Below are positions 1 through 11,907 of a DNA stretch of 64,000 bases, in pieces. Both the position numbers and the translations under genes were made by a program. Source of the DNA: Aphrocallistes beatrix (lineage: Eukaryota > Porifera > Hexactinellida > Sceptrulophora > Aphrocallistidae). The notes beneath the pieces are model-generated. The model was not told the origin of the DNA, searched no databases, and worked only from the letters and a program-made list of their open reading frames with translations. How positions within the stretch are numbered: the first letter of the stretch is position 1; each line of letters starts with the position of its first letter. Location: the NCBI GenBank assembly GCA_963281255.1, contig OY725505.1, positions 186,001 to 250,000 on the forward strand, given 5' to 3'.

Positions 1-1917
1 TCTCAGAAGTCCAGTTTTCTCCTTATTTTCAGGTTCTTTGTCTGATTTTTCACTTTTTGCCCGTTCCATTGCACCCTCGACTTTTTGTTTCCATTCAGAA
101 ATATCATTAATCATTTCAGGATATTCCTTAATATATTCATTCAGAAAATAATAGGACTCTTCTACCCAACCCAATTCATGGAGACTCTTGATTCGTCTTA
201 GTTTACATTTTTTGCTGTTAGATTCAAGCTGTAGCGCCGTTTCACAGTCTCGAAGACATGCATATGCATCACCACTCCAACTACGACCTAAATAAATTAA
301 CTGAAGTTTATAGCTATCGTTACCATGGATATATTCAAAATGTCCTTTTTGTCCAAAAATGTCCTAATATCCGGAAATATAAGCGTATTCTACACTACCT
401 ATCAGATCCTCAATATTAAATATGAAAATTATAGATCCCTTCTCCTCATATCCCATTTTGGCCAGCATTAAAACATACATGCCAAACTTACCAAAATAAG
501 CTGCAGCCCTGTTTGAATACAGCACTGTGGCGTAGGGATTTTTGAAAATACCTTGGCTATAGAGTGAAATAGCCTCGATATAGTTTTTAACGTTGTAAGC
601 TTTGTTCCCGAGCTCCTTCAGTTTATCAACACTTTTGTTGCACCACGAATTAGGTCGAGTTTGATGCATAAGAGATGATGTGGCCGTACAAAGTAAATAC
701 GGATTTTTGCTAAACCCGTTACTCAAGGGTGTATCGGTGGTGTAATTGGGTTTGAAAGTGTCAGGATGGTATATTAATGGTGGGGTGGGGTCAGTAATAT
801 TGTAGAGGTAGAGATGGTCTGGGTTCATATAAGCCAAAAGCTCAGTACCCAAGCTGTTGAAAGAGACATAAGTTGCACCTAAAAAACAAAAAATGAACAA
901 AAGTTTCCCTGAAAAAAGATTATATAAAGTATTAGCTTACTGATGCATCGATACTTTGTCGGAACAATCTCTTTCTTCTGGTATCCAGCGGCGATATGGT
1001 GCGGGCAATAACTTCGAATACAACCTTGTTCACTCCTTAATTCCGTTGTCACTTGTGGCGTCCTTAGCCTACCTAAACTTAGCTTACGTCGATCGTACAA
1101 TCTAATGAATGGGTCACTCCCACCAACTGCTAATAAGTTAGGGTTGGTGGGACATACGTCCAGGCATTTAGCTTCTATGGAAGTACCACAAGCAGCTGTC
1201 AAATCGACTAACACGTTTGTACAAGGGGTTGAATTTGATTGGCATTTATGAGGATGTCTTAAGTCGTATTGTCTAATTGTTCCCTCTTCCAAAGCACTCC
1301 AGAATATAAACGGTGAATTTGGGTGGGAACAGAGACGCTTAACACGCTTCCGATAAGAAGTCTGACTGCATGTAAAACTGTTCAGCTTCTCACTTCTGTT
1401 CACATCCAAAAAGTTGACCTGTGAAGTAAAATTGGAAAATAAAACGCTTTTTGTATTACTAAATAAGCTTTTGAGATGATTGAGAAGGGCTTTACCTGAC
1501 CATCCATAGCTCCTGTAAGGATTTTAGTATCATTGCACTCTCCAACAAATTTAACGCTGAAAATATTATCATGGTGTCCTGTTTCTATCTTATGGATGGA
1601 TTTGCCTATATAAAATATATGTTTGAATGCGAAATTCATTTAGATCAAAGTGAAAATGACTGTTAAATACCTCGGAAAGGGTCCCATAGATTTACAAAGA
1701 GATCATCTGACCCCGAAGCGAGGAGTGTACCCGATTTATTCCATTCTAGACAGTTCACACAGCCATCATGACCAGCTAGAACTTGAAACAGTCCTAATTT
1801 GTTTATATGTGTCGAGTGTCCATCCAAATCCCTCATCACCCCTGTCTCAGCATTGCCAAAGTGATGGCCCCTTTGGCATATTGTGTTGAGGACATTTCGT
1901 CTATGTTTCGGAATCAT
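1..1917 (-). CDS. WDTC1: WD and tetratricopeptide repeat protein 1 (WDTC1/DCAF9-like), C-terminus beyond window
   Basis: Five exons read on the minus strand: 1671-1917, 1496-1605, 941-1418, 492-878 and 1-287, all with GT..AG introns and continuous phase. The first exon carries a WD40 repeat (GHDGCVNCLEWNKSGTLLAS followed by SGSDD). The next exons hold further WD repeats (HHDNIFSVKF, then VKRLCSHPNSPFIFWSALEE and RQYDLRH). The 492-878 exon leads into TPRs (LKELGNKAYNVKNYIEAISL), and the last exon continues them (SWSGDAYACLRDCETALQLE). This order and wording match WDTC1, a substrate receptor of the CUL4-DDB1 ubiquitin ligase linked to fat metabolism and chromatin in flies and mammals. The ATG at 1917 is the first in frame. 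The ORF is open upstream and a possible AG acceptor lies near 1935, so an extra 5' exon is possible. The gene shares a short intergenic region with the divergent EGR-like gene. Confidence 0.9.
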
Positions 1918-2207
1918 TTCTTGTCTGACATACGCTAACAATAGTTATACTTTAAAATAATAGTAAAGATGGATTAGTGCATATAATCTTTAGTTTGGTG
2001 GCAATAAAGCCATTATCCAGCCACGTACTACACAGTACAATGGATCAGAAATATTATTAAGTTTCTTTTGTTTAGAATGGCTATGGAAACTGCTGCCATC
2101 TGTTCTTTGGTGCAGGATCGACCTTGGATCTACCGAATAGGAATTCACAACTGGCGGGCTTATATCCACTACATTTTGCTAACACATTGGAAAAAGGATA
2201 CTTCAAC
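1918..2207. promoter_or_regulatory. short divergent intergenic region between WDTC1-like and EGR-like genes
   Basis: About 290 bp separates the probable start codons of two head-to-head genes, so it must hold both 5' UTRs and promoters unless more 5' exons exist. An open stretch at 2068-2210 is probably 5' leader of the EGR-like gene. No TATA box or named motif can be assigned with confidence. Confidence 0.4.
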
Positions 2208-3623
<1,416 letters not shown>

Positions 3624-4851
3624 ATTTTAAGGAATAAAATATGCACAACAAATGCTGCGAATGACTAAGCATACCATTGTAAGGACACACAAATGAGCCA
3701 AAATAAAATTCATTGCAAATACATTATCATCACTTTTAAAATTTTAGCTGCAATTGCATAGTGATAACATTCTGTAAATTTAATAGATGCATTGTAAACG
3801 TATTTAATATTTTTTGTATATTTGTTAATAATAAATCAGAAACATTTGTATATGTGTGAATGGGTTGGAATTTAGTGGTCACTAATTGGGGTTAGAGAAA
3901 ACTTGGATTCTTACGGGAGTAAAAAAACTGTCCATCTCAACGAGCTGTGGATAGTCGTTAATTCATTTGCTATGTAAGGAGAAGGGTTGGATATACAGGA
4001 CGACATACAAATATGTACTAATAGATAGGACAAACCTTGTATAGGTGATGTAAAAAAATATGTCTAATACCGCAGCCTTTTTCAAATTGCAAATGATTTC
4101 AAACTGGGAATAAATGCAATCTATACGTAAGTACTAAAACCTTTTCGTATCAATATTAATACATTTAAGAGGAGCTTGATTCCATAAAAATTGAAAAGAA
4201 CTCATGAAATTCCAGAAATTTTAATAATCCCTCGCCAATTTCAGTCATTGATGAGGCAATAAATTTATTCAATTAAAATTATGAGTGCCAATATTACGTT
4301 TGTATACGATCAAGAATTATCAAAATTTGCATTAAAATGACTACATTCGATACGTTAAAATGACTTAGTTATTTTAAATAAGAGCTCACATTTCATTGGG
4401 TAAGGTAGTATGCATACTGATCAACATGTATATATATAGGAATATCTCATAAATGGCTACTTTATAACTGCTAAATTATCTGTCTCATATTATTCCATAA
4501 CGAATCAAGTTTTTCTGAAATTACAGAGTAGAAAATGGCGTCAGGGGTAAGCTATATATCTTAAGATTGATAGTACAGGGTGTCTCAAAAATTTTTTCCG
4601 TTTTTATTATTAATCATTAATCATACAACCGGAAAAAACTTTTGAGATACACTCTGTATGTGCAGGCTGACTAGAGTAGAGACAGTACTAGAGTTTTCGC
4701 AGCTGGCGCAAGTGCGTCAGGAGTTTCACTTGCTGCACCAGTTGCCGTATTAGCCTAGCGCCACCGCTAGATCAGAGGAATTTTAATCATAACCCTGGAC
4801 ATTTAACGTATTTATCGAAAAAATTTTCAAGACTATATATATATATATATA
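3624..4851. other. gene-free spacer after the EGR-like gene
   Basis: AT-rich sequence with several AATAAA hexamers and no ORF worth calling. A short inverted repeat near 4574-4660 (GGGTGTCTCAAAAATTTTTTCC against GGAAAAAACTTTTGAGATACACTC) looks like a small MITE. Confidence 0.5.
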
Positions 4852-5529
4852 CAGTGCCCGGACAAAAGTATTCGACCACCACAGAAACCGCCATACAAAT
4901 AGTATTAAAGTGGGTCTATTTATAAAGGAATATGTACTCAAACTGTAAGGAATACTCCATTTTTTTTTCAAATTCGTAAACTACACATTCTAATTACTCA
5001 TAATTGATAGCCTCAGCTTAATTACTAACTCCCAAGTTAATAAATATCAACATTTGATACTTGATGCTACTTGTCCCAAGTCACAGCCATTATATATAAT
5101 GGCTTTTAGTGACACAAAGTGGCATAGGTTGATAATTTTTTACATAAGAATAAGTAATTGAGTTGAAACTGTCAATTATGAGTACCGTAACCTGGGGCGA
5201 CTTTGGCCCTAAGAGGTGACTTTGTCCCACAAAAGTAATTTTAATAAAATATACTCAAACTTATGAATCAATGTAATCATATCCAAAGGTATTTAAACTG
5301 TAGTATTTTTAAGTTGGAGTATATTTTATTAAAATTGCTATTATGGGACAAAGTCACCTCTTAGGGCCAAAGTCGCCACAGTTTACGGTAATTAGAATGT
5401 GTAGATTACGAATTTGAACTAAAAATAGAGTATTTTCTACAGTTTAAGGACATGTTCCTTTTTTAATAGATCTAATTTAATACTATTTGTATGGAAGTTT
5501 TCGTGGTGGTCGATACTTTTGTCCGGGCA

Positions 5530-5532
<3 letters not shown>
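4852..5532. mobile_element. Tc1/mariner-type non-autonomous element, copy 1, with a nested MITE
   Basis: Ends are CAGTGCCCGGACAAAAGTAT on the left and its near-perfect complement on the right, next to TA-rich flanks. This is typical of Tc1/mariner elements, with TA target and CAGTG ends. It has no transposase ORF. It matches the element at 47929-48404 along its length except for an insertion of about 204 bp at 5185-5388. Confidence 0.8.
5185..5388. mobile_element. MITE nested in the Tc1-like element
   Basis: It begins CCGTAACCTGGGGCGACTTT and ends with the complement (AAAGTCGCCACAGTTTACGG). Long arms contain GGCCCTAAGAGGTGACTTTG and its complement. TA flanks both ends. The copy at 47929-48404 lacks it and has a single TA at the corresponding point, so the boundary is precise. 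Confidence 0.85.
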
Positions 5533-5534
<2 letters not shown>

Positions 5535-5585
<51 letters not shown>

Positions 5586-5592
5586 ATATATA
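5535..5592. repeat. (TA)n microsatellite
   Basis: Long TA run with two TATG interruptions, immediately next to the right end of the Tc1-like element. Tyr-Ile ORFs over it are artefacts. Confidence 0.95.
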
Positions 5593-5942
5593 AAGGACAC
5601 AAAACTGGACACAATTTGCCGATAATCGCAGATTTTGGGCCTGGACAGTGGACACACAAAAAACTAAACACCTAGACATTACATAAATTTCCAAAAAATA
5701 ATTGAACAGTCTAGACCCTAGGACAAAAAGTGCCATTTGGGAACTTCACACAAAATAACTCATGAAGAATTTGAAATTCCTAATTTTATTCGATTCGTTG
5801 GATTTTTCAATCGAATCGAGTTAAATAAGATAATTTTTAAAATTAAATATTTTTGAATATCTATAAAGAGTAAATATCACAATTATAATGATTATTCATT
5901 ATTAAAAAATTAATTGTTTTTTGATAGGGAGATTGCGAAAAA

Positions 5943-7568
5943 ATGAGAACTTTTTTCAAATACAGAACCCATGCCTACGATTTGGCTTCCAAAATCGGAC
6001 GAGACGCCGATATCTATGACCAGTTCAACAAAGGATTTCAAAAATCTGAAAAAGAAATATATGACACCGTACAAGGGAAAGTATACGATCCGAAAAAGAA
6101 TCCAATTGTAACATTGCTCGATCTGTTCAACGAGTTGGAAAATGTGGGAGAGATCACGGTAACTGAGGGGGATTGTGATTTTATAGTCAACATACTAAAC
6201 TACACAGGTGATAATGAGTGTAAAATATTAGCAGACGAATTCAAAAAAAAATTAAGAGAGGTTGAGCAAGAAGAGATCACAGATTCAGGGGCACAAAAAG
6301 CATTTTGTTTTTTCCTACGAAATGAAGATATTAATGGCGATAAACTTGTCGATTATCTTAAATGGCTCGATTATAAGAACATATTCAAAAAACTTGGAAT
6401 AGAGATCAAAGAAATAAATCAATACCTCCTCAAAGAATTCATAAAGGAAATAAACTCAATTAATAAAAGAATCATTTCTAAAAGTAACTTCGACCTAATC
6501 TTAGTGATTTTGATTGGGTATAATGACTCGGATCCAATTGATGCAAGTTTCATGATGAATGAAGAAATCGGAAAAAAAAAGCAAATCAAATGGTATGATA
6601 TCCATCATGATTTGATTCGTCCAATGAAAATGGAATTTCATGATAAAAAAATGATTTTCGTAAATATCACGCAATCGTTACCAGATGGAAGATATAAATC
6701 ATCTATGGAAGAATTTTACAAAAATCAGCCTGGAGAATTCATAGGTTTACTTCCAAAAAACATAGCATATTTACATATTCACGCAAATGAAAAATCATTT
6801 ATTGAAAGACTATTCGGAAAAATGAATTTGAAAGCATGGTTATATTCAGAAGATTTGGTGCACAAGTTGGCAGAATTCGGCAAATCTGATTTCAAGATAG
6901 TCACAAAGTACAATCCGCAGCAATTAGGTTTAAACCATGCCACCACTGAAACAGATGCAATCTTGAACGTCTATCAACCAAAAAAAGTGATTGTAATAAA
7001 AATAAAAATTAACGGTACCGAAACAAAGGAGAGCAACGATTTTTGCGAGTATAGCCTAGGATACGAAAAAAATGTGTATTCTATTACTCTCAAAACAGAT
7101 GGCGAAGAAGGGGAAAAATCATATGAGGAATTGAAAAAAAAAATAAAGGAAAAAACAAAACCAGAAAAGAAATACGATTTATTTGTTTTTGCATTCTGTT
7201 CGAAGGCTTCAATGCCCTTAGGATTTTATCAAGATGCAGTTAATCTCTGGTCCTCGGCACTTGATAATCATGCTCTAACTAAACCAAAAATACTCATTAT
7301 AGATGTCACGGTTGAAGGAACTTTAGAAATGCCTGAGATATCCACACCAGAAACTCTAATAATTTGCCTACATTATCGCGAACATATCACACACGAGCAA
7401 ATGTTCCTTGAACGCCTTGTACAGGAATTAGAAGAGGACGCACACAGGAATTATGATTTAATGCAACATGTTAAGACTACTTTCAATCATGTAGGTCAAG
7501 GAACCCAATTCTTTGAAAATTTCTCAAAAGGAATTTACCTGAAAGAAGAAAAAAAGGTGGGAAAGTAA
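5943..7568 (+). CDS. death-effector-like domain plus two tandem caspase-like domains without catalytic residues (putative pseudo-caspase)
   Basis: Single 541-aa ORF. An in-frame stop lies just upstream, coinciding with a possible AG acceptor at 5927, so either the ATG at 5943 is the start or a 5' exon exists. Residues 5-105 look like a death-effector fold: helical, with LLDLFNELENVGEITV then FIVNILNYTGDNECKILADE. Residues 117-330 resemble a caspase: FCFFLRNEDIN, then IFKKLGIEIKEIN, FDLILVILIGYNDSD (strand before the catalytic His) and KKMIFVNITQS (the QACxG strand). Residues 345-515 repeat this: FCEYSLGYEKNVYSI, KKYDLFVFAFCSKAS, KPKILIIDVTVEG, then a small-subunit-like MFLERLVQELEEDA and YDLMQHVKTTFNHV. 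In both copies the His-Gly and the QACxG cysteine are absent, so proteolysis is not expected. By analogy with c-FLIP a regulatory role in death-fold signalling is possible. The family match is by eye only, at fold level. Confidence 0.6.
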   Translation: MRTFFKYRTHAYDLASKIGRDADIYDQFNKGFQKSEKEIYDTVQGKVYDPKKNPIVTLLDLFNELENVGEITVTEGDCDFIVNILNYTGDNECKILADEFKKKLREVEQEEITDSGAQKAFCFFLRNEDINGDKLVDYLKWLDYKNIFKKLGIEIKEINQYLLKEFIKEINSINKRIISKSNFDLILVILIGYNDSDPIDASFMMNEEIGKKKQIKWYDIHHDLIRPMKMEFHDKKMIFVNITQSLPDGRYKSSMEEFYKNQPGEFIGLLPKNIAYLHIHANEKSFIERLFGKMNLKAWLYSEDLVHKLAEFGKSDFKIVTKYNPQQLGLNHATTETDAILNVYQPKKVIVIKIKINGTETKESNDFCEYSLGYEKNVYSITLKTDGEEGEKSYEELKKKIKEKTKPEKKYDLFVFAFCSKASMPLGFYQDAVNLWSSALDNHALTKPKILIIDVTVEGTLEMPEISTPETLIICLHYREHITHEQMFLERLVQELEEDAHRNYDLMQHVKTTFNHVGQGTQFFENFSKGIYLKEEKKVGK

Positions 7569-7987
7569 AGTTTAAAATGTATAAACTGGTGTGAACATTT
7601 CCTTTTATTCTAGTTGATTAGGACTTAGATTTATGTCTTAGTTAGTAAATGTTTGGTTATAGTGAATGACCTGTGTATTTGTTATCTAGCTAGAATGCAT
7701 ATTTGTAAATGTATAAAAAGGAAAAATGCAATAACAGTGGATATAGCCTGGGGAGGGCAAACTTGGGCAATTGAAGAAGATCGGTGCCGAATGGACCATG
7801 CAGTTTTTTCTGCAAAACGAGTAATTTACGCGCTTTATTTTTGAATTGGCGCCTCAGAAAGGTATAAATATAAATAAAATTAGACACTGAATAACGTGCT
7901 GTTTCGGGAAAAATCTTAACTCGAAGTGCTTTTGCATTTATGGGTGATTATAAAATAATGAAAAAATAATAAAAAGTGATGGGTCGA
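7569..7987. other. convergent intergenic spacer
   Basis: 3' flanks of the pseudo-caspase gene (+) and the ORP gene (-). No credible ORF or repeat seen. An ATAAATATAAATAAAAT stretch near 7864 could serve as a plus-strand polyadenylation region. Confidence 0.5.
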
Positions 7988-10779
7988 CTAAAATATGTCT
8001 GGACAGTTCTGAAAGTTCTGTTCGAAGTATTTATAATTGAAAAGCCATTCATCCCGATTCGTAATTGCAACATGTTTCAACTCAAACCATAACGGTACCC
8101 ATTTGTCGTCTTTAGCTTCGCGGTCCTTTCGGGCTGCTCGTTGTTTCTCCTCTAAGCGATGTTTCTCTGCTGCCGCCCTCTCGAAATTTCCTTCTTCAAG
8201 ATATCGGATGTCTGGACGGAGTCGTGTATCTGTTCGCGGTAAATACATTCCTTCACAGAACTCATTCAAGCAAATAGAGAATTGAGGAAGGCAGAAATAA
8301 TATTCAGAATTCGGTAATCTAGAAAACAAAATGAGAAACACAAACGTTTTTGACAACTTTTTAGCCATAATCAAACTAAGAAAAGTTTATTTTGAGTACA
8401 GGTATCCCTCGGCGTTCGCGGGGGTTACGTTCCTGAGAATTGTCGCGAATGGCAAAATCGCGAACGGTAAGACGTCAGTTCAATGAGAATAGTGGGGTTA
8501 CGTTCTTAGATTATAAAATGACGCTACAGTTTGCTAAATACGTTATTGATTCAATAGTTGAGCTGCAATACTGATACAAACACTGGCACAAGTGAAATGG
8601 TAGTAATAAATGAAGTGATAAATGAAAGATATACGTAGATCCCTTAGTAGCAAACCTAAGTACCTGTAAGTACCAGTAAATTATATTCCCAGGATAATAT
8701 GTAGATACGTATAAGGTTATGGACTCATGGTAGCCCATGAACTATTGAAGAGAGTAACGAAAACCGCGAATAGTCGAGGGAACGAGTCGCGAATAGCAAA
8801 ACAAGACTCAAAACAAATACAGTCGACTCCGCTTAATAGGGTCACATCGGTCAGAGGACTTTTTGACCCGATTAAGCGGGGAACCCTATTAACCGAAAAT
8901 ATTTTGTATTAGCTTCTATGTGTGAGAGCAATTCCGGTCCTGCCAAAAGTGGCCCGATTAAGCGGTTGATCCGATTAAACAGTGACCCTATTAAGCGGAG
9001 TCGACTGTAGTCGAAACCGCGAATGGCAAACTCGCGAACGGTGAGGGCTGCCTGTATATTGTCTTACCTTCCAATTGCCCGCGCTAGCAACTTGCAATCA
9101 GGGTCTTTGTAGCTCGGGTTAACTTTGATTTTCTTATAAGTTTCAGGTGGACAGCTCCAAATTTCACGCGTCCAATGGCCATAAAGGCATCTCAATTCTT
9201 GGTTACTTTTATCATAAACAATTCCCTCAATCGCGTACTGATCTCTGTTACTAAACCAAGATTTTCGCTTGAAGTTCAAAAGTAACTTGTGTCCAGTCGT
9301 ATGATTGATCATCTCTATCATTCCATGCTTTTCAACCCAAATATTACCTAGAATGAGTGTATAGATTCACACAGAAAGTTCTATCAGTTTATTATGTAAA
9401 AATGAGGATCCGAGCCCTAAAACTGTTTCCAAGGAAATAACATTAGTCATCCGGACTTAGAGTGTGGTGATATCATTCTGTATAGATCCGAGAATTGTGT
9501 ATCGAATGATTCATGCAATACACAAACTTATGCACCTATTCTATTCATTTAAATGTGTACAAAAAAGATTTACTTTAACCTAACATGGCCGGCGCCATGT
9601 TTTATCGGCAGTGGGTCCTAAGAGGGATTTCCCTGAAAGTGGGTGTCCATTTATGGATGGATACATATTGTACAATATGATAAAACAGGACGCAGTGGGT
9701 GTCTGGACACCCAGGACACCCCCGGTGGCGCCGGCCCTGCCTAAACTACCGAAATGTGCCACAGTGGCGCAACTTTATGGCTTCTTTCCCATTGAAAATG
9801 GATGGAGGTATCTGCGATATCGCGAGTTTTCGATAATCTAGGGTTAAACGCTTTGGAAAACGAATTAATGCAACGGTTTTAATACAAAATTTTGAACCCT
9901 GTGGACCCAGGTTATTGACCAGTGAAAGAGTTGAAAATACTTACCTATTATGATATTACGAGCAGTATTAAGGGGAGAAGAGAAAGTGATAAGATTCTCA
10001 ACCTCGCCTTTCGAATCCAAAAATTCAAAATAAAACACTCCATCCAGAATTGTATCACAACTGTTGCCAAAAAATTTGATTCCAACTTGATATGTCGCGT
10101 ATGCTCTGAAATTAGGCAATTGTAGAAAAAATGACGTGATAGGGGGATGGTGACAAACTTGCTCGGCGATGTAAACGAATTTCTTTTCGTCATTTCTCAG
10201 TTCATAGGTTTCTCCAAGTAAAGGGTTAAAAGGCTTGAAAACACGGTAAGCATGGGATGATTGGAAAATCGCATAGTTAGCTGCAGCGTATTCAAGACGC
10301 TCAACTGGATCGGTTGCCTCAATCATCTTTCGAATTGAATTCGTATATTCAAAGCATTCGACAAATTTCTGCAAAAGACTCAAAGGTTCGTTGATAAAAA
10401 TAGGCATTGAGATTCTGGTTAAATCCCTACCAACAAAATCCCTAAGCAAAGACCAAATAGAAAATTGACGTGGAGGCACCTTGCTTGGTAACTCCTTGCG
10501 GCCGTTAGGGACTAAATTATAGGGATCGTCAATTAGAAACACCTTTTCTTTTTCTCCCTTTCGCTTCTCTTTACATTCAATTGAAAGGTGCTGAATATCA
10601 ATTAAATTATTATCACTACAAAACTCGTTTGGAAGAACCTTTGAATTCAGATGATGCCTTTCTGACTTTTCATGAGGATCGGGGAAATCTTTGGCGTCAA
10701 GGAATTCTTCGTCATCGTTATCAGAATGGTCTGGATTACAATTCAACTTGATATCATCAGGATCTAACGGCTCACTCAT
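7988..10779 (-). CDS. OSBPL2: oxysterol-binding protein-related protein (ORP2-like)
   Basis: Three exons: 9945-10779, 9068-9347 and 7988-8318 (1446 nt, 481 aa; human ORP2 is about 480). Residues 1-105 are acidic linker without a PH domain. The sterol/PI4P-binding ORD starts near WSLLRDFVGRDLTRISMPIF, contains PFNPLLGETYELRNDEKKFV and the family fingerprint as EQVCHHPP (usually EQVSHHPP), with the His pair that contacts the PI4P phosphate. Exon 2 gives HGMIEMINHTTGHKLLLNFK. Exon 3 gives LPRTDTRLRPDIRYLEEGNF, RLEEKQRAARKDREAKDD and the C-terminus NFQNCPDIF, close to ORP2 (NFSDCPDIY). ORPs exchange sterol and phosphoinositide at membrane contact sites. No FFAT motif is obvious, though the acidic N-terminus (DNDDEEFLDAKDFPD) includes an FFAT-like EEFLDAKD. 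Both introns carry MITEs. Confidence 0.93.
8399..9054. mobile_element. inverted-repeat element (ACAGGTATCCCTCGG type) with family A MITE inside, in ORP intron
   Basis: The left end ACAGGTATCCCTCGGCGTTC and interior TCGCGAATGGCAAAATCGCG recur inverted at the right end (CGCGAATGGCAAACTCGCGAACGG to GGGCTGCCTGTA). A family A MITE at 8818-9009 has inserted inside it. It fills most of the 749-bp intron between ORP exons 2 and 3. Confidence 0.75.
8818..9009 (+). mobile_element. MITE family A, copy 1 (nested)
   Basis: 192 bp with ends TACAGTCGACTCCGCTTAAT and ATTAAGCGGAGTCGACTGTA. The interior carries further CGATTAAGCGG and AACCCTATTAACCG units. It lies inside the 8399-9054 element. Confidence 0.93.
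9587..9739. mobile_element. MITE with GGCCGGCGCCA / TGGCGCCGGCC ends
   Basis: GC-rich termini GGCCGGCGCCATG and GGTGGCGCCGGCCCTG flank an interior (CCTAAGAGGGATTTCCCTGA, AGTGGGTGTCCATTTATGGA). A second copy at 58993-59130 is nearly identical. 12855-12992 shares only the termini. Confidence 0.75.
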
Positions 10780-11225
10780 ACTAAATTGCTAATGAATCTA
10801 TTCAAAACACAATGCAAATGAATAAGAATCAATAAATACGTCCGTCCGATGTGATTCCTGTCCTGACAAAAGCTTAATTTAAAGTTATCAATTATTAGTG
10901 CAAAAAATAAATTGAGATATATAGTATCATGATTACGGAGCACTTCATGATTCCATTTAGAAAATAGTTTTTCGCCCTCAAATTGCATTTTAAACTGTTA
11001 AAAATGGTCCATATTAGTCAGGATGGTTCAGCAAAATGTTTATCTTTCAAGTTCGAAAACCTTTTTCAACCTTGTTTGGCCGTGGACCCTCAAATAGCAA
11101 TTTTCTACATTATTGTACCCCTACCATTAATCTTAATACAAGATTTCAGAGACCCTTTGGAGCAGAGTTGGAATCAGGTTCGGGTTCGAACTTAATTTGG
11201 CCTTACATTGAAATACGTATAGATA
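10780..11225. other. 5' flank of the ORP gene and 3' flank of the GPCR gene
   Basis: Promoter side of the ORP2-like gene. No coding signal. Scraps of a repeat that also occurs near 9889-9906 and 30712-30883 (runs like GTGGACCCTCAAATAG) are present around 11080-11150. Confidence 0.4.
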
Positions 11226-11400
11226 TACAGTCGACTCGGCTTAATAGAACCACCGCTTAATCGGACCATCTTTGGCAGGGCTGGAATAGTTCTCACACAT
11301 AGAAGCCAATATAAAATATTTTCGGTTAACAAGGTTCTCCACTTAATCGGGGCAAAATGTCCTCTGACCGATGTGACCCTATTAAGCGGAGTCGACTGTA
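11226..11400 (-). mobile_element. MITE family A, copy 2
   Basis: Full-length element of about 175 bp in reverse orientation (AATAGAACCACCGCTTAATC at the left, GTGACCCTATTAAGCGGAGT at the right), ends TACAGTCGACTCGGC and GAGTCGACTGTA. Confidence 0.92.
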
Positions 11401-11468
11401 GGCTATCCCCCCCTCCAGAAGGGGTGGATGCAGCTCCGGATCTCAGAGAGGGTTAAGAGGCTCTAACA

Positions 11469-11660
11469 TACAGTCGACTCCGCTTAATAGGGTCACATCG
11501 GTCAGAGGACATTTTGCCCCGATTAAGCGGAGAACCTTGTTAACCGAAAATATTTTATATTAGCTTCTATGTGTGAGAACTATTTCAGTCCTGCCAAAAG
11601 TGGCCCGATTAAGCGGTTGGCCCGATTAAACAGTGACCCTATTAAGCGGAGTCGACTGTA
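11469..11660 (+). mobile_element. MITE family A, copy 3
   Basis: 192-bp copy only about 70 bp from copy 2 and in opposite orientation. The two together form a large inverted pair downstream of the GPCR gene. Confidence 0.93.
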
Positions 11661-11907
11661 TTTTCAGAGGGAAGGGGGATAGATGCAACCCTGGTCGAGT
11701 TGGGTTCTGAAAAGTGTACCCGATTTCAACTCTGCTGTGGACCCCCCGATATGTTCTGTGGACCCTATCTATGTTCACTACCTTAGTGAAATTAAGGTTT
11801 TGATTAGGAAACGGAACTCAAATACCGGGGTAGAAAAATAATACAAAATGATTAAAATATGAACTATATGTGTAAATGATTTTTGTACGTCATCGCTAAA
11901 TAAAAGC

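Noticed and set aside
5437-5736. Overlapping Tyr-Ile ORFs of 60-100 aa on both strands
   Set aside because: They are translations of the (TA)n run and flanking transposon.
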